From: Cyclina sinensis
Taxonomy: Eukaryota > Mollusca > Bivalvia > Venerida > Veneridae
Assembly (NCBI GenBank): GCA_012932295.1
Contig: JAAONU010000001.1
Location: forward strand, 20,398,120 to 20,462,119
DNA: 64,000 nucleotides
Reading direction: 5' to 3'
The first letter of the stretch is position 1. Every line of letters begins with the position of its first letter. Positions 1 to 12,583 of the stretch are shown here, piece after piece. Below the pieces are notes generated by a model. That model was given only the letters and a program-made list of their open reading frames with translations, did no database searches and had not been told where the DNA came from. The position numbers and the translations under genes are program-made.

Positions 1-276
1 AAAATATGTATGCATAAACGTGTCAATATTTGTACATTTTGATAATGTATATCATATGCTTTGACTATTAGTGTACAGAAATACAGCACAAACAAGATAT
101 TTATTTGAATACATTTTCAAACTGCATGGGAATTTACAGTACAGACGTACAAAAATGGTATAAGCACATATAGTTCAACAAAATAAAATTCTCTACTGAT
201 AAATCTGGATGATATGATATACATAATCCAGGGAAGCGAAGAAGTAGACGATGCGCCATTGCAGCTGTGATGGAGG
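1..276 (-). pseudogene. Partial paralogous copy of the 3' end of the Ly6-like gene (cut by window edge)
   Basis: Positions 1 to about 267-276 match positions ~12183-12477 over nearly their whole length. The match covers the 3' UTR, the AATAAA region (here 100-105 as TTTATT on +) and the last codons with the CNGASST and WIMYIISS words. Upstream of the CNGAS word the sequences diverge at once. This copy has a splice-acceptor-like CTTTGCAG near 277-284 instead of the Cys-rich body of exon 3. It also lacks about 25 bases carrying the stop codon of the other copy, so its frame runs on to a TGA near 120. I found no matching Cys-rich exon to its right, so it looks like a 3'-end-only duplication or decayed paralog. 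The real extent beyond the left edge is unknown. Alternative: the last exon of a diverged but live paralog. Confidence 0.55.
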
Positions 277-330
277 CTGAACGGCTGCAAAGACGAAGTT
301 GCATAAGCATTATTTTAAACAATAATTTTC

Positions 331-1082
331 TTTTTTATCACCAGAGCATCAATTTCAGCTATTGCCAATTGATTAGGTAAAATAGCTTAAAATAAGATTT
401 TTGTTGTGGTGTAGTAATCTTAAAATTAAAAACACAAACAGTTTTTATTTACACGGAATTCATCAACGAATCGCATGTCCAAAACAGGATTTTGTTCTCG
501 AAATAATGTATAGGTCAGAGAAAATGTTTGGTGGTCGATTTCTTTATAATATATTGCATTTTACTTATCTAAAAAGAATTTATAAACAATGTACACAATG
601 AATAAAACGATGTTCATAAAACTTAAGAATCTGTACTGTAGTGTGTCGTTTATAGTGAACTGAAAATTGATAGCAGTGGCCAATTATTTATATAGTGGCA
701 TTTTGACCATACAGTACGTGCCATGAGTGACAAGTTCATAATTGTGCTTATTTTATATATCGCTTGCTTAATTTGTAATACTAGAACAATTAGAACATGA
801 TTTATAGCATAATAACTTTAGATATTTACATTTTTTCTTTGTAATTTATATTCCTTCCACTATTGTAAAACGTATTGTCTAAAAAATGCTAATGACAAAT
901 CACTTTGTGAAGATGCAAATTTAACCAAAACTACTGCGTATTTGATCTTTTTCGATGATTTCCAGCATCTGAGGTTGAAAGATCAATATTATAGAAGAAT
1001 ACAAAAGCTCTTATACATTGATAAGCTGAAGTCAAGTTTTATAAATAATAAAACAAATAAAGTTAGCAGAAATGTACACGTT
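331..1082. other. Non-coding AT-rich stretch
   Basis: I see no supported gene, RNA or repeat here. The short open frames (for example 401-601) show no domain, no codon bias and no convincing splice sites. Confidence 0.5.
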
Positions 1083-2785
1083 GACAAGACCTTCAAAAAG
1101 ACCAGACTAAACTTGACCTTGACTCATAAATGATCTTCACCTTCAAGGTCAAATTATTGAATTTTGCTAAAATTGGCCATAACTTTATTATCAAAAAGTG
1201 GATTCTCTTCATGCTTGGGCACAACAACTCTTTGGACAAGATCTTTAAGTAGACCGGACTAAACTTGAACTTGATTCCTAAATGACCTTCACCTTCAAGG
1301 TCAAATTATTAAATTTTGCTAAAATTGTCCATAACTTTAGTATTTATAGTTGGATTTGATTTATACTTGTACAAAACAACACTAATGACAAAACCGACAT
1401 GTTGAATAACTCAGATATGACCATGACCTTAAAATGACCTTGACCGTCAAGGTCAGATGATAGAATTTTGCTTAAATTGTCATAACTTTATCATTTATCT
1501 ATAGATTTGATTCATACTTGGACTTAACAACACATATGACAAATCCGACATTATGATTATTTCAAGTTTGACCTTGACATTTAAATGACCTTGACAGTCA
1601 AGGTCAAATCATTGAATTTTGTTACAACTGGCCATAATTTTGTTATTTATGGTTGGATTTGAATCAGACTTTGACAAAACAACACTTATGACAAAACCGA
1701 CTAGATAATTTATTCAAGTTTGACCTTAACCTTAAAATTACCATGACCGTCAAGGTCAAATAATTAAATTTTGCTTAAATTGTCATAACTTTGTTGTTAA
1801 TGGTTGGTTTTGATTCATACTTGGACAAAACAACAATTATGACAAAACCGACATATTGAATAACTCAGGAATGACCATAATGTAAAAATGACCTTGACTG
1901 TCAAGGTCAGATGGTTTAATTTTGCTTAAATTGTCATACCTTTTTCATTTATTTATGGATTTGATTCATACTTGGACAAAACAACACTTTTGACAAAACT
2001 TACATGTTGAATAATTCAGGAATGACCTTTACCCTAAAATGACCTTGACAGTCAAGGTCCCATTATTGTATTTTGCTTAAATTGTCCTTACTGTTGTTTA
2101 TTTATGGATTTGATTTCTACTTTGATAAAACAACAAAACCGACATTTTAATTTATTATAAGTATGACCTTGACGTTTACATGACCTTGACATTTAAGCTC
2201 AAATTATTGAATTCTGCTTAAAATAGCCAAATTTTTGTTATTTATGGTTAGATTTAATTTATACTTGGACAAAACAACACTTATGACAAAAGTGACACAT
2301 TGAAACATTCAACTGTGACCTTGACCTTCAAATGACCCTGACCATCAAGGTCAAATTATTGAATTTTGCTAATATTGGCAATAACGTCATTTTTAGTTCT
2401 TTTTTTTATTAATACTTGGACAAAACAATGCTCTTGACAAAACCTACATGTTAAATTATTCAAGTATGACCTTAACCTTTAAATGACTTTTACAGTCAAG
2501 TTTCGAATTATTGCATTTTGCTAAAATAGCCAAACTTTTGTTATTTTTGGAGGGATTTGATCTATTACAGGGACAAAACAACACTGAGAATAAAACAAAC
2601 GTGTTGAACAAATCAAGCATTACCTTGACTTTTAAATGACCTTGATATTACTTAACTTGGCTATATATTTGTTGTTAATGGATTTAGTGTCTTCATGCTT
2701 TGACATAACTACCTTTTAGACAATACCTCCAAAGAAGGTTAAACTGAACTTGACCTTGACCTTTAGGGTCAATTTTCCGAATGTT
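1083..2785. repeat. ~151-bp tandem array with TGACCTTGA/TCAAGGTCA words
   Basis: The word TCAAGGTC(A) or a near variant recurs at 1143, 1295, 1447, 1598, 1750, 1901, 2052 and 2345, a spacing of 151-152 bases with a weaker copy near 2198. Each unit runs through a 'TTGAATTTTGCTAAAATTG' word, a 'CATAACTTT' word, 'ACTTGGACAAAACAACACT' and then one to three TGACCTTGA words. About eleven units are present and the later ones are more diverged. Similar 'CCTTGACC' repeats are widespread in bivalve genomes as far as I recall. The unit contains no coding frame. Confidence 0.85.
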
Positions 2786-5700
2786 CCTAAAATTGGCCAT
2801 AACTTTGTTATGTATAATTATATTTCCAAATTATGTTTCATTTGAAATCCCTTCACCACAATGTGCTTCCTCTGATGTGTTTGCCTTTGGAAATAGAAAA
2901 AAAACTCGAACGTGGTCCCCGCTTGCGGTGGCTCTTGTTTTTGTTTCCTTCAGCACTTGTTTAACACTACTAGTAAAAAAATAAGTAGTTAAGTAAGCAG
3001 GCCACATAAAGTATTTGCTTTGAAACTACAGATGTTTTCAAGTTTTAAGGTCTGGATATGTATTATTGTTTTATTATCACACGTTTTGTGTAAAATGACG
3101 TCTACTTGCGTATTCAAAATTTGAAAGCGATGTAAAAATAGTTAGGTAAAATGACAAGTGACTCTTGAACGCAATTCGGTCAGTTTGAGTTAATTTTCAG
3201 AAAAACTGCATGTTTACATTAATTTAGCCATTTACCATTCACTATTCGCCATTCAGTAACCTTCAGTTACAGGCTGACAACCAAAACAGTCATTTCCAAT
3301 GGATATCGATTGGCGTCATTTTCATGCAAAGTTTTATAAGACGATAATTGCTTGTTTTGGTGAAGATCGTGACTTCTTCCTCTGAAATGAACATCAAACG
3401 TATTATTTTCATGAATGGTGGACATATTTGGGGTTCAGCAACTGAAATAAAGGAGAACTTTCGTCGAAACCAACAATTTTGACACGTGACCAATAACTTA
3501 CCTTACAGCTGGTTAATGGTTAGGTCTAACTGAGTCATGTACGCATTTCGACGATTTATTTGAAGTAATCATTGCACGTTCATAAATTAAAATCAGTAAT
3601 TAAGAGTTGGTTGTAGAACTTTGCATAATCGTGGGCCCAATTACGTCCTAGTTACTGTCTCTTTCATTTTACAAACATTTTTAAATCATCAGAATATCAA
3701 TATGTAGAGGTATATCATTCATCCTGACGGGGTGACATTTCAACCTGTGGTTTCGAATGAAACAGTACTTAAATTGTTACAAAATACCAGCGAGTTGGTT
3801 GCTTTTAATACGAGTATTTCTGCTGAACTTGAACTTAAATTCTTTGAATGTTGAAAACAGAAACTGAAATAAAGAAAAATAAATATAACTAATGATACAG
3901 TGACTTTGCGCTTCTAAATTATTTGTTTTTTCTACTACTAGCTGCTTAAATTAGTGTTGGATATTGAATAGTTCTCATTTAGTTAAAAGGTATCCTTGCT
4001 ATACTGTAAGAAATCCTAAATAAATTCTAAATCAAGATTTTGTATTCAGTTCACTGTAGTGTAGCTCTGGTTTAACTGCACACTTTCTGCAATATGACAA
4101 GAAGTGTCGTTATGCCATAAAACAAACACCACCCATCTGGAAATTTTGCTTTTTGGCTTGAACTGTTGACATTACGACACCTGACATTACCAAGTTTCGC
4201 CCACATGTCACCAGGAAGCTGAACTCACGCAATGTTCATGTCAAGTATAATAAGTTCCCTATTTACGGCATAACATAGACCTATTAGAATTTTATGTTAT
4301 AAATATATTTTAATTTTTAAAACGCGTTAACAATTTGATTGGCCGAGAAAGAAGAGAAAACAGTAAATTCCAGTACACTACTGATAGGCATGAAAGACAT
4401 GAAACTCCCTTACAAAGCTCTGTATTTAATAGTTATTGGTCATATGTCAAATATACTAAATTTATAGCAAACGTAGAGTAGCCCTGGTCGCGATAAGTTC
4501 AAATAAAATTTAGATATACGACCGATAACTAGCACAGTAAGTCAGATTCAGTCACGTGGGTATGCCGACTATTTTATCCGAACCATAAATTTATTTGATA
4601 GTTTGACTGTATCTTTGAATGACTATCAAAAGAAGTGCAAATTGCAATGTTCAAATAAAACAGACAAACTTCTGAAGTTCAACGTAGCTATTATATAGAT
4701 ACAAGTTCATCTGATGTTTTTGTTGCTATTCAAACGTACAGATTAAGCTTCTCTGGACTTTAAACTATTTTTGTGACTATGGATGGATCCTGTTCCAAAA
4801 CAATAATAATATTATGAAATTTAAGTGGACGCTCCAGTTTTCATTTATTACACGACTCATAATTATTTTATTTCTAATGGGTCCAAATCTGATCATGTGT
4901 GAATGAATAGAAAGAAGTATGCATCTCGAAAGAAAAGTTGTTGTAAATAATTTATTACTCTTCATCACATTGCGTAAGTCTTTTCTACCGTAAATGAAAA
5001 AATACGTCTTTGAATGTTGGTATCGGTGTCTATCCCAGTTTATGGTTTAAATTTTAAAGTGTTATTTATCAAGTCAGGTTCTAGAAAAATAACAGTATGA
5101 TTGTATCTGTAAATGTCCTTAATTATGGACCTTGCAATGTGATATTTACCTCGGTATATTGTCTCCCTATAAACACTGTAGCACGTTGTCATGTCGATAA
5201 ACTAGGTTATTTACCTCATCATACTAATACCGTATTTCGATCATGAATATCTAAGTATGACATATTTTCCTCTACAATTGTTAAAATTGTCCACCAATTA
5301 GAATAATACTGTCGAAACTGGTGCAATTGCTTGTGTAAAACACACCAGTCTATAAATCAAAAGTCAACTTTTCTCCAAAGCGTACACAATTTTTTTTCCC
5401 GGTTTAAATACATTTGTTTTCAATCAGATCTATCAATCAAATGAGACGTATATTGCAAGTTTTGTCAAAATATAAATGAAAATCCATCATACTAATCACA
5501 CCAAAGAACATGCAAAATCACACAACAAAGATCACATATTAACTATAACTCCCTTTATAAAACTGAGAACTTTCACTTGACATGTTTTCTAAATTAAATG
5601 ATTTCAGAAAAAGTAGTTGCCGGGTTTAAATCAAGAAAAGCTGATATTTTCGCTTACACTGTGAGCGGTTACTATTTACTACAAATCAATTTTAATTTGT

Positions 5701-7744
5701 CTTCTGAATTTAGTTTCTTGCTTCTCTTGCAATTACCTCTCTAAAATATCTGCTTTGAAATGATTTAGGGGAAAACATTCTAAGTGTCTATTCTTATTTT
5801 AAGTAATCAATATAAATAAATGCGTGTTTGTCTTTTTATTTATTCTGTGTTAAGAATTCTTCTATGATTTTATTGCAGTATGTTTCCTTTTAAAGTTTGA
5901 CTGAAACCTTCAGAACGAGTCTATAATTTTAGATATACTTATAGGTTAGAGTAAGCAGGTATAAAACAATCTAACAAGCACTACAACTGTTCAACAATTG
6001 CTTATGGAAAGCCATGGCTGTCCGATATGGACGGAATTTAAACCGTTAATATGTTAATAAAACAATATTTGGAGACAAATTGACTGTACTTGAAATGAGA
6101 ACAAGATTAATTTTGATGCAAAGCATCAAAGGCGGCGCACATGGTTTTGAAATAAGATAAATAATAAGTGTATAAATTAACCTAAACAATTGTACACGTG
6201 TGTAGTACATGTTGTACATTTTGATGATATAATCAAGTTATTTACAGATGGGATGTAAAAAGATTTTAAAGGGGGACATTTGAATTATATCCATGTTTTA
6301 ATCACTTTTACTGAAGATGTGAAATCATGTGAATTCACTTTTCTTCAACAAAATGACCAGATATGAATGACTATATTCTCATAAAAAATCATTTGATTTA
6401 CTTTTTATGAAAATTGCAAATTGTCTCCCTTTAAAATTAAAAATTGGGATAATAATCAAGTGTTCTTCGTCTGCGACACAATTCAGCACTTGAATATTCC
6501 AAATGTCTATTTTTGCTTTATTTCAACAATCTATACCCTTTTAATGATTTTAGTCTGTTTAAATCCTACTGTTTTGTGTCTTTTTCTGTTCTATCCTGGT
6601 TGCGCAACCATGATAGACAGGATATAATCCAATTTTTACAAACTCAGATTTTCAATCTATTTCTTAGAGAAATGTTATGTTTTCATTGTTTATATTGTAT
6701 GTATGAAGAAAATACCATCACACATGCACATGCAGTGGTCATAAGCCTTCAACGTACATTAAATACTATACTTTATATAGATTTGCTGCGATTGACCAAG
6801 GAACATTTTGGAACCATCGATAGAACATTAAGTAAATTGAAACAAGGATGACTTCAGTGATCGGAAAGTTTCAAAAGGGTTGCTAAGTTTACTGTCCAAA
6901 GTTTCTAGGCAGCCCAAGACATGTCAAAATTTCAAATTTAAACCTTGAATGACAATTCCAAGAATATGTTTTTCTTCCCACAGAGAATGAGAATTTGAGA
7001 TCCATGGACGGTTATTTCTGTAGAAGAGAACTGTAGAAGAGAATAGTCATTATAAATTATTTAAAATCACCTCGTTATCTTGCTTTTTCCCCGGTCTGTG
7101 TTTAAGAGAAAATTATATCTAAGGAATTACCGTCTCTGGTAGGAAACGGGAAACGAATTTTTGTGTAGCAGTAGCAGTGTGAGTGTATTTCTGAAATTGG
7201 AACAAAGAGAGCTGCCGACCTGACAGTGCTTCCGATAGGTAATCAACTATGGAGTACACATTCTCCTATAATAGATAAAGGGCTTTACTACTAAATATTT
7301 TCTTGTACGCATAATATTCCCAGATTTGGTGAAAACTATACCAAGATACTTGTCTCTGAAAGTGTGTCCTCGATTTTGAAATAACAATTCCTATGTTATC
7401 GACATCCAAAAAATAAAACCTTACATGTAACATCTTTGTTCGAATTCCACATTTCACAGTATGGTATTACATCATTTCAAATATTTTGTAATTTGTCTGC
7501 ACTAGATAACACCCGAAATACAACTGGTACTCTATCATATTCATGGTTTAACGGTTTAGTGGCGTAGTGAAAAGATATGTTTTTTTTGTTATTATAACGA
7601 CTGAATTGACTCCAGCAAAGTAAGAGTGTTCTTCAAATTCATCCTCGTGTCTGTATTCACAAAGACAGACTCATTCTTTATTGTTGCATTAAAACGACAG
7701 ATTTTGTACAATTTTTATTTTCAAGTTAGTTTATACAAATCAAT
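2786..7744. other. Long non-coding stretch
   Basis: About 5 kb of AT-rich sequence. No open frame resembles a known protein and I see no tandem repeat, tRNA or inverted repeat I can defend. The frames at 2781-2984 and 6421-6851 have no recognisable domains and are probably chance. Confidence 0.45.
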
Positions 7745-7951
7745 TTTATTTCGATTGTGACGAAAGCTTTTAGCTAATAGAATCATTCTCAAATCCGTCC
7801 CTGGAACCAACCAGTACTAAGTAATGAGAATAAAGTTTCTTGCTGAAGGAAATAACCGATGCCGACACGGCCGCTGACGGGGTTCGAACTCGTGTCTTGA
7901 CTAGCTATCCATAGAGTACAAGTCCGACCTTTTAACCACTCGGCTTCACCT
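7745..7951 (-). mobile_element. tRNA-derived SINE with Deu-like core
   Basis: On the minus strand, starting near 7951, there is a tRNA-like head. It has an A-box-like GCCGAGTGGTTAAAAGG (~7929-7945) and a B box AGTTCGAACCCCG (~7877-7890). The cloverleaf is degenerate in the anticodon and acceptor arms, so this is not a functional tRNA gene. The body downstream contains TTTCCTTCAGCAAGAAACTT and GTACTGGTTGGTTCCAGGG. From memory these resemble the conserved Deu-type SINE core (CCTTGRGCAAGACACTT). It ends in an A-rich stretch around 7745. I could not define a clean target-site duplication. Confidence 0.6.
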
Positions 7952-9697
7952 TTCTTTATATAGCTATAGTTGAAAGAATTAACAAAGATTTGCATTTCAG
8001 ATTAAGTAGCAACACACTGCTAGATAAATGCTGTGAATACACAAGTACTTGCAGCGCTTTGATTTGTTTTGGGAAAAGTAATTAAATCTGTAATTTTTGC
8101 ATCAAAAACTTTTGATTAAAAATACAAACTTACCTGATTTGGATCAATTTATTTTTAAAATTAATAAATACGATTTATGAAGTGACATATTTTAAGTGAT
8201 GTACAGAATAATTGGATTTTTTTACATTGATGATGATCCAAGATTCTCCCAAATTGATTACGTCAGCGCATGGTACAAAATGAAACACTATTCCAATATA
8301 GGCGTCGCCGTTCTCGGCGCCGCCAATAAAACAATAAGACTGAAAACATATTTACATACGGTCAGTCTTTCAAATGCAGAGTGGCGTTGACTTTATATTA
8401 AACCAAAATATTATGATGCACGTATCATGAAGTGCCTTATACAACGTGTGGATTCATCTCACCTACTTTATTTGCAAAAGTAATTAGTCTACTGTCATGG
8501 TATTTTTCAACTGTTCTTAATTTTCAGTTTGTCTTTCTGAGCTGATCATGCACCGATAAACAAGATTTTACTCTGAATTCTATTTAATGTCTTCACATAT
8601 CCAAATTTCTCAGCACCAGGGAGCCTCGATCTGTCTATTTTAGCCGCTATCTTTACGCTGTTTACAAAGAACTTATTTCAGTAAAGTAAAAACTCTGAAT
8701 GAGAAGATCTTTGGTTAAACATCCAGAAAAGAACCCAGACAATTTAATATAACTTGTAAACAACCTCGACGAATAAAAGTCTCTAAAGTAAAGAAATACT
8801 TTCTATAAAGTACAACGTAACCACACATGAAGACATCCACGGTTTATATTAAGTCCGGCGAGACAAAACCAGAACAAATTGTTGTATTGCATAGCATTTA
8901 CCTGTTTTTTAAGATTGCTGAAGCAAGTGTGTTTATGCTTCAAAATATTTTCGACCAGCTTGTTTCAATTTAATCGTTGTGTTTATTAAATGAAACACAT
9001 TTTACTTTATTTTCTTCGAGATTGCATTACACTTCTTAACACGTAAATTTTCACACCTGTTGCGCAGATAAACGTCCTTTTCACACAATTATACGCATAA
9101 AAACACAAATACAAGAAATAACACAATTATTAGGATTCGTACTGCGCATGGAAACATATCTTTCTTTCTTATAAGTCACTACTCTCCTGCACATCGGTCA
9201 AATAGTTCACTTTCTTACCTCTGCTAAAATTCAATTTTCAGAACGATATCTTTATTTTTAGACAGGGAAATCCACAGTTACTTTTCAGCCAGTCAGTGAC
9301 CAGCCTACAACAAAACGTCCATATACATTTTGACAACCCAAAATGTAAACAAACAACGCATGTTTGCATGCTACTTTTGTATTTCACTTTTTCAAAGTGT
9401 ATTTTTTAACATGTATACCTAAACAAACCAGTAAAACTAGGTTAAATCACAAGGGTATGGTTGTTTTTAGACGTTTAATTGCTGTATTAAGATGTTAACG
9501 TAAACCCGTAGTTGAAATGTGTTTACAAAATTGTCAGAAAACTATTTATAGTTTTTGCAATCACATGATCGTTTAAACTAATGAAAAACGACAGCGTAAT
9601 ACGTCACAAGCCTTTGTTTGTTCTGATATACCTATAACAAATAAAGTTTGTAAATACTTCCAAGTACAGCAAAATTGTAAAAAGAATCTATACAAAT
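7952..9697. other. Non-coding stretch
   Basis: No supported gene or repeat. The 8196-8390 frame has no recognisable domain. Confidence 0.45.
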
Positions 9698-9815
9698 ATA
9701 CCTCTGACGTGAAAATATTTTATATCGACACATATAAATAAAAAAAGACTAACTGTTAACGTCTCCTGCATTTTATTTTTTAGTTGAAGTAAATAATGTT
9801 CAATGTGATCCCCTT
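9698..9815 (+). repeat. Local direct repeat, copy 1 of 2
   Basis: This stretch, beginning CTCTGACGTGAAAATATTT at 9702, is matched by 10439 onward. Shared words include ATATCGACACAT, AACTGTTAAC, CTGCATTTT and TAGTTGAAG. The copies lie 737 bp apart and are imperfect. No transposon ends are visible. Confidence 0.6.
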
Positions 9816-10434
9816 CTATGATCAAAAACAAAACAGAAAAAAATGATAAAAGAATAAGAATAAAAAGGTTCTTCGTAATTCAATTTTATTAAGGCATTGC
9901 ATTATTCCTTTTCATAATCTATTGAGAGATAAAATACAATAATGCAGCATTCAGATAAAACATTGACATGTCACTTGACAAAAGTCGAAATAAAATAGTG
10001 TTAAAACCGGGTCATCAACAGTGGAATGGTTCATTTAGCCATCGAACTTGCATCAGATGTCATAAGTCAAATAGTCGCTTCGAATTTTCGTCTGGTCATC
10101 TTGACATAGTTATATCTGATTTTTTATTTGGTAGTTGGTCGAAACCTGAACGACAAACATAATCTGTGATGATATATTACTTTAAATTATTATTCATCTA
10201 AATTTAAAGTGAAACATAACCATAATTAATTAAATTTATAACGTTCCGTAGACGTTTTTCTCATAATTTCTGAGAAAACTAAATTCTACATCTAATTGAA
10301 AATAGTAATTACTGGCCATAAATATTGACGGAAATATTAATAACACTTCTCTTTTGAGTTAAATATGACACTTTCTATAACAGAAAAGGTTTTTATTTCA
10401 GAGAAAAGCTAACAGTTTTGAAACTTTAACAGAT

Positions 10435-10550
10435 ATAGCTCTGACGTGAAAATATTTCATATCGACACATGCACAACTGAAATCGATTAACTGTTAACTT
10501 CTACTGCATTTTGTTTCTTAGTTGAAGCAAATACTGGTCAAAGTGATGCT
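10435..10550 (+). repeat. Local direct repeat, copy 2 of 2
   Basis: Imperfect copy of 9698-9815, in the same orientation and 737 bp away. Indels and substitutions separate the copies, so the duplication is not recent. Confidence 0.6.
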
Positions 10551-12282
10551 CTTATACCGACTTAAAGCCTTTGATTTACTACCGAGTTAAACTTCAAATA
10601 TAATATTTCATGACGATTCCTTGGAGAATGGTTGAAGATAAAATACACAAAAGAAGTCTAGTTTAACACCAAACAACTGGAACTTCAATTGGAACAAATG
10701 CAAGCTGATTTTAAACAGCAATACCCAACACATGCTGTTTTTGTATCTGACAGATAAAAGATAAAGGGCTTTTGGATATCCAAAACATTCTGACAGATAT
10801 TTTCTGACGTAAATGTATGCTTTAGACGGCTATATATGATAAAAGTCGATAGCACAGAACATTTTTTTTAAGTTTTAGGTTTGGTTTTTTTAAGAATAAA
10901 GATATTTTCTATTTCAAAAATAAGCATTATTATAAGACAGAAATATATATTCTTTTACAGTAAATTAAAAAGGGCAATTCTGACATCATATTACAGTATT
11001 TAACACTATTCTGATTTTTTTTTTATACACAGCATCATCCACTTCGACATTATATTATTTCATCTACATTCAATAAGGAAATGGGATTTTATCTATGAAT
11101 TCTGAAATATACACTGACTTATAACATATATAATTGTGTCCGTGTTTTACATTTTTAAGCATTTTTGAAAGAAAAGCTATTATTCTTATGACACGATTCT
11201 GAAATAAAATTCTAACTGACATAAAAGTAGAATATGTAATCTTACGTTACATACTTTAGAATATGTACATATTTTACACAAATTTCCTTTGTTCTGAAAG
11301 CTCAGGGCAGCTGATGGCTTGTATTTTTGACAAAGCAGTGGCAGAACATAGACAGTACAGGTAAAGCAAATGCTCTTCTTACATACAACTGTACATTCTA
11401 TTCAAAGGTGCAGGTAAATACAGTATACCAGTCACAGGTGCTAGGAATGTAGCTGACTCAAACCTCACGTGAAACTTAAAATTATGAATTCTAACAAGTA
11501 CCGCCAATAATCTATGAGGAGGGTAAACAACTGCATTCTCACATTGAGTCTACTCCAAAGTCTGTAAAGCTGTACCTACTCTCGCGTAATCAAAATAAAT
11601 TTCATGATTTTCCTTAATGTACAAATTAATTACTTCATCAGATACAGATACTTAAACGTCAGCTGAAAATTACTCAACGAACAGTCGCTAAAATACATGA
11701 CTGTGTATGTAATATGCACCAACTTTTTTATATGTTAGATACTTATTCGTAATTATTCCTCGGACAAACTTTCTTAACAAAAATTTGAATTGAATTTTAT
11801 GTTTCCAAAATGATATATATGTGACATCATAAAAATAGAGGAGGTAGACTCTCCTAGGTAGTGTAACTTCTAGGGACTTGCACCCAATAGGTTTTGAAAA
11901 CACTCGAAAACTGATTGACAGACTTCAAAACAAGAACGTTGTGAAATCTCTAGAAGCTTACTGTCATTTAGAATGATTGCCTGCTTCATGTTGAAATCTG
12001 TATAGGGTCTCATCTATGTTCAAAGTACCTGTGATTACAGTCAGCTAAGAAAGCTTAAGCAGTCTTCAGATTTAACACATTTATGTACATATATTTATAA
12101 CTACAATGCTCCGGCCAAACATTTCAGGAGCAGATAAAGGTACATCACTGTCAGCAAATACCCTGACCATAAGCTCACCTGTGAAAATACGTATGCTTAA
12201 ATGTGTCAACTTTTGTACATTTTGATAACGTATATCATATGCTTTGAATATTAGTGTACGGAAAATACAGCACAAGCAAGAC
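10551..12282. other. Non-coding stretch, partly possible 3' UTR of the Ly6-like gene
   Basis: No open frame with a recognisable domain. Sequence close to 12282 could be transcribed as 3' UTR of the minus-strand Ly6-like gene if a more distal poly(A) site is used. Nothing here proves that. Confidence 0.35.
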
Positions 12283-12288
12283 ATTTAT
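12283..12288 (-). promoter_or_regulatory. Candidate polyadenylation signal AATAAA
   Basis: AATAAA on the minus strand, 87 bases past the stop codon of the Ly6-like terminal exon. The same hexamer is kept at the equivalent place (100-105) in the partial copy at the left edge, which supports a 3' UTR. Confidence 0.5.
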
Positions 12289-12374
12289 TAGAATACATTT
12301 TCAAACTGCATGGAAATTTACAGTACAAACGTACAAAAATGGTATAAGCACATATAGTTCAACAAAATAATTAT

Positions 12375-12583
12375 CTATACTTGAAAATTCTGAAGAGAAA
12401 ATTGAAGATAAAGAGATGATATGATATACATAATCCAGTGAAGCGAATAAGTAGACGATGCCCCATTGCAGCCATCTGTTCTGCAGACTGTGTAGCAGAC
12501 TTTTACCTCTTTGTCGTCAAACTTCATATCACGACATCCAAGTTTATCCTTTTCAACATCACAGTCTCTCGTAACAAATTTAT
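12375..12583 (-). CDS. Ly6/uPAR-like three-finger protein, terminal exon
   Basis: Terminal coding exon of a predicted small, secreted, probably GPI-anchored three-finger (Ly6/uPAR, LU) protein. The exon starts after a good acceptor (TTTTTATTACTGACAG) with two bases that complete a phase-1 codon, and ends at TAG 12375-12377. It encodes 68 further residues. Cysteines run RDCDVEKDKLGC, then VCYTVCRTDGCNG. The closing C-x(4)-CN pattern is the signature end of LU domains. A hydrophobic tail follows (HWIMYIISSLYL), consistent with a GPI-attachment signal after the NGASS segment. Joined to the exon at 14861-14995 the phase is preserved and the frame reads ...KFSG-D-KFVTRDC. The family includes neurotransmitter-receptor modulators and immune surface proteins; the ligand of this one is unknown. 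Exon identity is clear, gene completeness is not. Confidence 0.72.

Noticed and set aside
7861..7951. tRNA-Ser/Leu-like sequence as a functional tRNA gene
   Set aside because: Good A and B boxes but anticodon and acceptor stems do not pair, and a SINE body follows.
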